Assembly: GCA_003695015.1 (NCBI GenBank)
Contig: RFJD01000300.1
Coordinates: 1 to 5,945 of the forward strand
DNA from: Verrucomicrobiota bacterium
GTDB lineage: Bacteria; Verrucomicrobiota; Verrucomicrobiia; Limisphaerales; J093
Length of the DNA stretch: 5,945 nucleotides
Direction of reading: 5' to 3'
A program made the translations under genes and the position numbers. Below are positions 3,001-5,945 of the stretch, piece by piece. The notes beneath the pieces are model-generated. The model was not told the origin of the DNA. It searched no databases and worked only from the letters and a program-made list of their open reading frames with translations. Each line of letters starts with the position of its first letter. Within the stretch, counting starts at the first letter, position 1.

Positions 3001-5945
3001 TGTGGGCCATGACCTCGTTCAACACCAGCGATGCCGGCACGGCGGGTTCCGCTTCGCCGGGCGAACCGCCGATGTAGGTGCTGGCGCGCCAATGGGCCGG
3101 GAGGTTCAACCGGCCGTCGGTTTGGTCGTCCAACACCAGCGGCACCAGCGCGTGCCCGGCGCCGTCGGCTTCGATGGGCCAGCCGGACTCGTCATCGTAG
3201 CGGAACTCCGCCAGCACCGTGCCACCGGCATCCTCGAGCCGAAGGGTTTCCCCGCCGTTGGCCAGCCGGCCTTCGTAAACCCCGGCAATGCGATCCGCCG
3301 GGACCTCCGGATGGCGGCGGGCGAAGGCTTCCGCGTCGGCGACCACCACCACGCGTTGGCCGGGCGCCAGCGTGGCCGGACTGCGGCCGGTGAAGTCGAA
3401 GCGCACGCCGCGGGTGAACCGCACACCCGCCAGGCCCACCGGCGCGTCGCCGGTGTTGGTCAGCTCGATGAACTCGAAGTCGTCGGCGCCGAACCCGGCC
3501 GCCTGCTCCTCCGCGGTGGCGTTGGCGGGATGGTACATCACCTCGGTGATGCGCAGGGGATTGGGGCCGGCGGGTGCGAGGCGCACCTCCGCCAGCGCGC
3601 TCCATTCGCCGGACGCGGCCCGGGCCCGGGCCCGCACCACCACCGGCCCGTCCAGCGCGATCGGGCCGGTGTAAAGCGTGCCATGGACGTCGCCGGTGCC
3701 CGGCTCACGAGGATCCGTGCCGTCGAGGGTGTAATAAACCGGTTCGGCGCTCGCGATCGTCAGGTGGCTGCCCGGCTCGAAGTGGCCTCCCGCCGGCGTG
3801 AACTCCGGGGCGTCCACCGCGGGATACAGTCCCATTTCGCGCAGGTCCTCGAGGAAGATCCGGGTGCGGTTCGGGAAATACTCGGTTTCGAGCCATTCCC
3901 GCTCCCGCTCCCAATCCACCTCCGGCAGGAAGGGGTCATCCGGATGGTGGGAATCCCCCCAGCGGGCGGCCTCGCCCATGAGCAGGGGACGGACCTTTTC
4001 GGCAAGGGCGCGGAAGCGTTCCAGACAACGTTCGGGGGTGAGCGCGCCGTCGCCGAAGCAGTGGCGCTGGACGTGGTCGGCGAACTTCAGGCGGAACTCC
4101 GGGTTGGTGCGCAGGCGTTCGAAGACGTAGCCCACCGTGTACTGGTCATCCCGCTCGGCTTCGGTGCGGTCCCGATCCCAGTTGCGGTTCAGGTCGTAGT
4201 GGGTGTGTTCGCAATCCCACAGGAAACACCGCCAGCGGCCGTCGCCGGCGCGGTTCCGGGCCACGTAGTAGTTGGCGGGGTTGCCCTCGCTGATGGGCCA
4301 GTCGCGCGTGCCGGCAAAGAGGTTGTAGAGCATGTACTCGATGAAATTGTCCTCATCGAGCAAAGCCTGGACGGCGGCGTAGTTGGCGGGGTCGGTCAGG
4401 TCCTGGTTGACAGCGTCGAGCAGTTCCTGCCAGCCGTCGGCGGTTCCGTCGATGGGCTTGCTGCCGTTGAGCACGTCATAGTCCTCCCGGTTGCCTCCGA
4501 AGTAGGCGGCCATGAAGGCCGCGTCCGGCCGCTCGTTGATCTGGTAGAGGCCCCAGTACAGGCCGTTGATGAACAAATGCACGTAGTCGGTGTGCAGGGC
4601 CACGTTGCCCATCTCCCGGAAAGTCTCCTGGCTGAACACGTCCCGCATGTAGTCCGCCCGGACACTCTCGGTGAAGCGGAAGTGGGCCCACGTGTAATTG
4701 TAGCCCGCCCGCAGCACCAGGGTGTTGAACCGCTCGACCGGCGAGCCGGGGAACAAATCGAACTCCAGCTCCGACGGCCCGTAGGCGGTCTTGAACAACG
4801 CCCGCAGGTTGTGTTTGCGGGAACGGTTGACATGACGGCTGCCCTTGCCCTGCATCCGGGCCCCGGCCTCGACCTGGAAGGAGCGGTCGGGATCGGACGG
4901 ATCGAAGTATTCCAGGGACATCTCCCGTTCCCATGCCGGGCCGGATTCCAAGGCGTTGGCATAGATGCCGAAGGGCTGTTCGAAGAGGTCGGCCACGTCC
5001 ATGGCGATGGCCACGACCGGAATTCGCGGCAGGCCGGCCAGGATTTCCGCCGCCCGGTCCGGGTCGCCGGTGATCTCCGGATCCATCTCGTAGTCGGCCG
5101 CGTAGCCGGGCTCCCATTCGGCCGGGTAGCCGTCCGGCAGGGCCGGCTGGCTCAGGACGTCCTCGGGGAAGATGTAGGTGCGGGTGGTGACCGGGCTGTC
5201 ACCGTAACCCGGCTTGAAGGCCATGGCGCGGATGACGCGGGTGCGGTCGATGTGCAGGGGGCCCAAGTACACCTTGCCGTGCAGCGGGGTGGGGCGGGAA
5301 CCGTCGTCGGTGTAGCGGATGATCGCCCCGTCGGTCGCACAACTCAGGGTCAGCTCGAAGGGCGCCTCGCAGTAGCCGTGGTCCCGGCTGAAGCGCACCG
5401 GCGCCACGAAATGGGTGACGGCCAGGCGGTTGTCGTCGCCGGGGGTGGGTTGGGTGAAGTAGCGGAGCGGACCGGTCGTGTTGGTGGCGGGCAGGCGGGC
5501 TTCCAGTTCCGGGACCAGCAGGAAATCGGAGCTGCCGACGGTGCGGTTCAGCCCGTGGAAGGCCAGCACGTTCAGGCCGGGTTGCAGGAAGGCGACCGCG
5601 TCGCGGAGCATGTGCTGTTGTGGTTGGACGGCTTCGAGATCTTGGTGGGCTTCGGTGGCCACCGAGTCCCAGGAGGCCGGTTCCGGCGCGTTGGCCCGCA
5701 GGATTTCATGTCCGTTGAGATAGGCAATGAACCCGTCCTCATAGCGGAGCCGCAGCACCAGGTCGGATATCTCCGAGGGGTCGTCGATCTGGAACGGAAT
5801 CCGCACGTAGATCGATCCGTTCTGATCGTAGAGCACCGATTCGACGTCGGTGGTGATGAGCTCCTGATAGCCCACTCCACGGTCGTAGCCCAACCCCAAG
5901 GCGCCGGTCAGCCAGCCTTGGTCGGTGAAGCCGGGGTCGCTGCCG
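50..5945 (-). CDS. Giant modular CotH-kinase / lamin-tail / LamG protein, 5' partial
   Basis: One uninterrupted minus-strand frame runs from the right edge to TGA at 52..50. It encodes at least 1,964 residues with no frameshift. A TTG at 5899 could be read as a start, but 15 sense codons lie upstream in frame (reading GSDPGFTDQGWLTGA) and continue the same beta-domain, so the true start and any signal peptide are outside the window. Domains in order: beta-sandwich, chitobiase-C-like, CotH kinase, chitobiase-C-like, three LTDs, Ig-like, FN3-like, DUF2341, LamG, EF-hand-like pair, C-terminal beta cap. Every module is typical of exported proteins, and there is no C-terminal membrane helix, LPxTG or PEP-CTERM-type tail. 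CotH proteins are atypical kinases known from Bacillus spore coats; homologues with LTD and LamG modules are common in Verrucomicrobiota. Role inferred: secreted or surface protein with possible kinase activity and adhesive or glycan-binding modules. Substrate unknown. The family assignment is firm; the physiological role is not. Confidence 0.95.
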   Translation of the reverse strand, partial: GSDPGFTDQGWLTGALGLGYDRGVGYQELITTDVESVLYDQNGSIYVRIPFQIDDPSEISDLVLRLRYEDGFIAYLNGHEILRANAPEPASWDSVATEAHQDLEAVQPQQHMLRDAVAFLQPGLNVLAFHGLNRTVGSSDFLLVPELEARLPATNTTGPLRYFTQPTPGDDNRLAVTHFVAPVRFSRDHGYCEAPFELTLSCATDGAIIRYTDDGSRPTPLHGKVYLGPLHIDRTRVIRAMAFKPGYGDSPVTTRTYIFPEDVLSQPALPDGYPAEWEPGYAADYEMDPEITGDPDRAAEILAGLPRIPVVAIAMDVADLFEQPFGIYANALESGPAWEREMSLEYFDPSDPDRSFQVEAGARMQGKGSRHVNRSRKHNLRALFKTAYGPSELEFDLFPGSPVERFNTLVLRAGYNYTWAHFRFTESVRADYMRDVFSQETFREMGNVALHTDYVHLFINGLYWGLYQINERPDAAFMAAYFGGNREDYDVLNGSKPIDGTADGWQELLDAVNQDLTDPANYAAVQALLDEDNFIEYMLYNLFAGTRDWPISEGNPANYYVARNRAGDGRWRCFLWDCEHTHYDLNRNWDRDRTEAERDDQYTVGYVFERLRTNPEFRLKFADHVQRHCFGDGALTPERCLERFRALAEKVRPLLMGEAARWGDSHHPDDPFLPEVDWEREREWLETEYFPNRTRIFLEDLREMGLYPAVDAPEFTPAGGHFEPGSHLTIASAEPVYYTLDGTDPREPGTGDVHGTLYTGPIALDGPVVVRARARAASGEWSALAEVRLAPAGPNPLRITEVMYHPANATAEEQAAGFGADDFEFIELTNTGDAPVGLAGVRFTRGVRFDFTGRSPATLAPGQRVVVVADAEAFARRHPEVPADRIAGVYEGRLANGGETLRLEDAGGTVLAEFRYDDESGWPIEADGAGHALVPLVLDDQTDGRLNLPAHWRASTYIGGSPGEAEPAVPASLVLNEVMAHTDYSDPAHPEYDSNDWIELYNPGDTAVALDGWYLSDDRDRPDLWAFPPGLSVPPKGFLAIDEVTGFHAPIDTGFGLAKDGEEILLSRLPPDGPGRVVDTVRFSGQEAATSLGRWPDGAGPWQRLTPTRAAPNQPPAAPAVLIAEVHFQPHPIAGLTPAARGLEFVELRNASDTTVFLETEAGPWRLRGGVDYDFPAGSFLAPGERAVVVGFDPEDPELRALFGQTYGVDAGTLKLFGPWSGRLANEGERLRLEWPLSPDDPYGDPAWVVVDEADYAPLAPWDPALAETGRPLVRLTGETPGSLPEGWAAGAAPTPGQPPVPAGPADLAPWTTWLAGDMVTVEPWIDPHQVQGAITTVTLLWDGLPVASADTAPHRLDWTVPEAPGVHTVALRLEDEAGAHDSPAVPVMVAARLLVENLGATAVGDVNATLQGRFEGDGPAAVTVFWGETDGGTDPAGWENRVELGELEPGSFAFTTASLRPGRTWFYRCRASRDGRDFWAGTSASFTTLANHDAWRYRMRIRFPGYDGAAPLTDFPVLLTFREDFPGWSHDQFTSADGADLRFLDPDTGELLDFEIESWNDQGESRVWVRLPTLSAATEIEARWGGPAEAAVLPAGATNGAVWPGFAGVWHWPAGEALCRDASPTGNHGTYHDGAQPAARFIAAAGAFDGLDDHVELSRYLDIGMSSHTVSAWIRVPEVGTANLEPDERVGIILGNYNHKRHANWEIYRDGTVRMYWNAGEINYRGSTDLRDNQWHFVACVRDRENDRFRWYVDGGVEFTVDDAGTDISLVGAHLIGADVRSSSYYFHGDIDELRIARRALSADWIRTEWRNVTAPAELYELGAVEQVAPSDADQDGLPDAWETAFFAGIDTPEAAPDADPDGDGATNFAEFLAGTSPVDPASRLRLRLRDGALEIETVAAQGPGYDGRTRRYELETTTDLIHGPWAPVPEFGDVPGDGTTIRFTPAPNEQPAFYRLRVRLEP
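53..292 (-). other. Domain: C-terminal beta-strand cap
   Basis: Residues about 1870-1949. The strands are LRLRLRDGALEIETV (1871-1885), RRYELETTTDLIHGPWAPVP (1897-1916), TTIRFTPAP (1926-1934) and the end FYRLRVRLEP (1940-1949). The pattern 'Y-x-(L/V)-(E/Q)-x-(T/S)-x-(D/N)-L-x-x-x-W' ending in 'FYR-(L/V)-x-V' recurs at the C-termini of many Verrucomicrobiota exported proteins, usually behind a D-rich loop pair. Its role is unknown; an export-sorting or stability function is a guess. Confidence 0.6.
302..457 (-). other. Domain: paired EF-hand-like calcium-binding loops (TSP3/dockerin-like)
   Basis: Residues about 1815-1866. Loop 1 has D1818, D1820, D1822, G1823, D1826 and E1829, the 1-3-5-6-9-12 spacing of an EF-hand loop. 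Loop 2 has D1846, D1848, D1850, G1851, N1854 and E1857 with the same spacing, 28 residues on. The text DQDGLPDAWE ... DPDGDGATNFAEFLAGTSP is the standard linker before the C-terminal beta cap of verrucomicrobial exported proteins. Calcium binding is a strong inference. It resembles dockerin and thrombospondin-3 repeats but is not a canonical cellulosomal dockerin. Confidence 0.82.
482..1162 (-). other. Domain: LamG / concanavalin A-like (Laminin_G_3 type)
   Basis: Residues about 1580-1806. Hallmarks: GVWHWPAGEALCRDASPTGN (1594-1613), AFDGLDDHVEL (1633-1643), HTVSAWIRV (1654-1662), NQWHFVACVRD (1719-1729), WYVDG (1737-1741) and GDIDELRIARRALSADWI (1775-1792). This is the classical order of a LamG jelly-roll. 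Such domains bind glycans or proteins, often with calcium. C1605 and C1726 are its only cysteines. A glycan-binding role is plausible but not shown by the sequence. Confidence 0.9.
1181..1471 (-). other. Domain: DUF2341
   Basis: Residues about 1477-1573. It opens WRYRMRIRFPGY (1481-1492), then PLTDFPVLLTF (1497-1507), ADLRFLDPDTGE (1525-1536), FEIESWNDQGESRVWVRLP (1540-1558) and closes EIEARWGG (1565-1572). These are the defining strands of DUF2341, a beta-domain of unknown function very often placed immediately before a LamG/concanavalin-like domain, exactly as here. Confidence 0.9.
1478..1771 (-). other. Domain: fibronectin type III-like module
   Basis: Residues about 1377-1474. It begins LLVENLGATAVGDVNATLQG (1379-1398), then VTVFWGETDGGTDPAGWENR (1408-1427), and ends SLRPGRTWFYRCRASRDG (1444-1461) and FWAGTSASFTT (1464-1474). 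The 'GAT-V-x-x-ATL-G', 'WG-TDGGT-W', 'L-G-T-(W/Y)-YR-(R/C)-A' series is the FN3-like unit that often precedes DUF2341 or LamG in Verrucomicrobiota and Planctomycetota. Structural or adhesive role inferred. Confidence 0.68.
1772..2032 (-). other. Domain: bacterial Ig-like module
   Basis: Residues about 1290-1376. The second half, VTLLWDGLPVASADTAPHRL (1323-1342) followed by DWTVPEAPGVHTVALRLEDE (1343-1362), matches the pattern of bacterial Ig-like domains in which a 'V-x-L-x-x-D-G' strand is followed by an 'aPhrl-W' strand and a 'G-x-H-t-v-a-l-r-x-D-x-a-G' strand. It probably serves as a rigid spacer between the LTD block and the FN3-like module. No ligand can be read from the sequence. Confidence 0.6.
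2048..2590 (-). other. Domain: lamin-tail domain (LTD) 3
   Basis: Residues about 1104-1284. It shows VLIAEVHFQPHP (1106-1117), LEFVELRNASD (1128-1138), FLAPGERAVVVGFDPED (1165-1181) and GRLANEGERLRLEW (1207-1220). Several strands repeat those of LTD1, pointing to an old internal duplication, although sequence identity outside the motifs is modest. A proline-rich linker (APTPGQPPVPAGP) separates it from the following Ig-like module. Confidence 0.82.
2612..3034 (-). other. Domain: lamin-tail domain (LTD) 2
   Basis: Residues about 956-1096. It reads SLVLNEVMAHTDY (957-969), PEYDSNDWIELYNPGD (975-990), GWYLSDDRDRPDLWAFP (997-1013), EVTGFHAPIDTGFGLAKDGE (1028-1047) and DTVRFSGQEAATSLGRWPDG (1064-1083). 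The 'NEVMAHT..PEYDSNDWIELYN' and 'GFGL-K-GE' phrases are typical of the LTD subtype seen repeatedly in Verrucomicrobiota and Planctomycetota proteins. This is the most conserved of the three LTDs by eye. Confidence 0.9.
3062..3565 (-). other. Domain: lamin-tail domain (LTD) 1
   Basis: Residues about 779-946. Hallmarks are LRITEVMYHP (782-791), FEFIELTNTGD (808-818), a strand region TLAPGQRVVVVADAEAF (843-859) and GRLANGGETLRLED (877-890). It ends with the conserved tail WRASTYIGGSPGEAE. The fold is the lamin-tail Ig-like beta-sandwich found in many bacterial exported proteins. Its precise binding partner is not known. Confidence 0.88.
3575..3823 (-). other. Domain: chitobiase/beta-hexosaminidase C-terminal-like module 2
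   Basis: Residues about 693-775. It begins APEFTPAGGHFEPGSHLTI (697-715), then PVYYTLDGTDPREPG (720-734), TLYTGPIALDGPVVVRARA (741-759) and a closing EWSALAEVRL (765-774). The YYTLDGTDP core and 'Y-x-G-P-I' strand match the same fold as module 1, but in the divergent form that commonly follows CotH kinase domains. With module 1 it brackets the kinase. Likely a structural spacer. Confidence 0.78.
3830..5032 (-). other. Domain: CotH-family atypical protein kinase
   Basis: Residues about 290-690, close to the usual length for this group. It opens with LPRIPVVAIAM (290-300) and DLFEQPFGIYAN. A glycine- and basic-rich segment follows, GARMQGKGSR (346-355) with RKHNLRALFK (361-370). Then come VERFNTLVLRAG (388-399), YMRDVFSQE (417-425), HLFINGLYWGLYQINERPD (441-459), LDEDNFIEYMLYNLFAGTRDWP (514-535, written in part) and FLWDCEH (559-565). 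By comparison with CotH proteins the candidate nucleotide and metal ligands are K362, E456, D533, N543, D562 and E564, so the active site appears intact. The helical tail (591-692) carries LTPERC and EAARWGD and closes with MGLYP, as in relatives. Bacillus CotH phosphorylates coat proteins; the substrate here is unknown. Residue roles are assigned by eye. Confidence 0.88.
5168..5407 (-). other. Domain: chitobiase/beta-hexosaminidase C-terminal-like module 1
   Basis: Residues about 165-244. The signature is APFELTLSC (179-187), then GAIIRYTDDGSRPTP (191-205), YLGPLHIDRTRVIRAMAFKPG (211-231 region) and the closing strand TRTYIF (239-244). The IRYTxDGSxPT core followed by a 'G-P-(I/L)' strand and 'R-A-x-A-F-K' is characteristic of the CHB_HEX_C-type Ig-like fold. 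Two cysteines, C177 and C187, sit close enough to form a disulfide, consistent with an exported protein. The module is directly N-terminal to the kinase domain, as is usual in this family. It is probably structural. Confidence 0.8.
5489..5945 (-). other. Domain: N-terminal beta-sandwich accessory module (cut by window edge)
   Basis: Residues about -15 to 137. The stretch contains GLGYDRGVGY, then IYVRIPFQIDD (30-40), LRLRYEDGFIAYLNG (49-63), and a run ending NVLAFHGLN...SSDFLLVPEL (110-132). This resembles the galactose-binding-like jelly-roll module that often precedes or separates LTD and CotH domains in verrucomicrobial proteins, where a 'D-D-G-F-x-A-Y-x-N-G' core is usual. The upstream residues FTDQGW fit the expected first strand of the same fold ('FDDsgW'), which is why the domain, and the gene, must extend past the right edge. 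Ligand unknown; a sugar-binding role is only inferred from the fold type. Confidence 0.6.

Noticed and set aside
4396..5117. Two overlapping alternative minus-strand frames inside the kinase region
   Set aside because: Both are low-complexity Ser/Arg/Pro or Gly/Arg translations lying across the CotH coding sequence, which is clearly the real frame.

Overview
The window is almost entirely one protein-coding gene, read on the minus strand. It enters at the right edge (its 5' end lies outside the window) and stops with TGA at 52..50. At least 1,964 codons are visible. They encode a very large, multi-domain, probably secreted protein built around a CotH-type atypical kinase domain. Residue numbers in the entries count from the TTG codon at 5899..5897 as residue 1. 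This is only a convenient origin, because 15 more in-frame codons precede it and it is almost certainly not the real start.

The DNA is clearly GC-rich, with strong G/C preference at third codon positions. The domain set is a CotH kinase between two chitobiase-C-terminal-like modules, three lamin-tail domains (LTD), Ig and FN3-like modules, DUF2341 plus LamG, a pair of EF-hand-like DxDxDG loops, and a C-terminal cap ending in 'FYRLRV'. From general knowledge of these families, this is the style of giant exported proteins in Verrucomicrobiota, with related ones in Planctomycetota and Lentisphaerota. A high-GC verrucomicrobial genome is the best guess, made from protein style rather than from any marker gene.

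Layout from N- to C-terminus (right to left in the window): beta-sandwich accessory domain, cut by the edge (5945..5489); chitobiase-type module 1 (5407..5168); CotH kinase (5032..3830); chitobiase-type module 2 (3823..3575); LTD1 (3565..3062); LTD2 (3034..2612); LTD3 (2590..2048); Ig-like (2032..1772); FN3-like (1771..1478); DUF2341 (1471..1181); LamG (1162..482); Ca-binding EF-hand-like pair (457..302); C-terminal beta domain (292..53). The kinase-like unit thus sits near the N-terminus, followed by a long chain of adhesive or carbohydrate-binding-type beta modules. This suggests an extracellular or surface protein, but the substrate is unknown.

The last 49 bases at the left edge hold no terminator-like hairpin. 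They may contain the first codons of a following minus-strand gene, possibly overlapping the stop as ATGA. No RNA gene, mobile element, CRISPR array or clear promoter is visible. The other long open frames on both strands are GC-rich shadows of the large gene.
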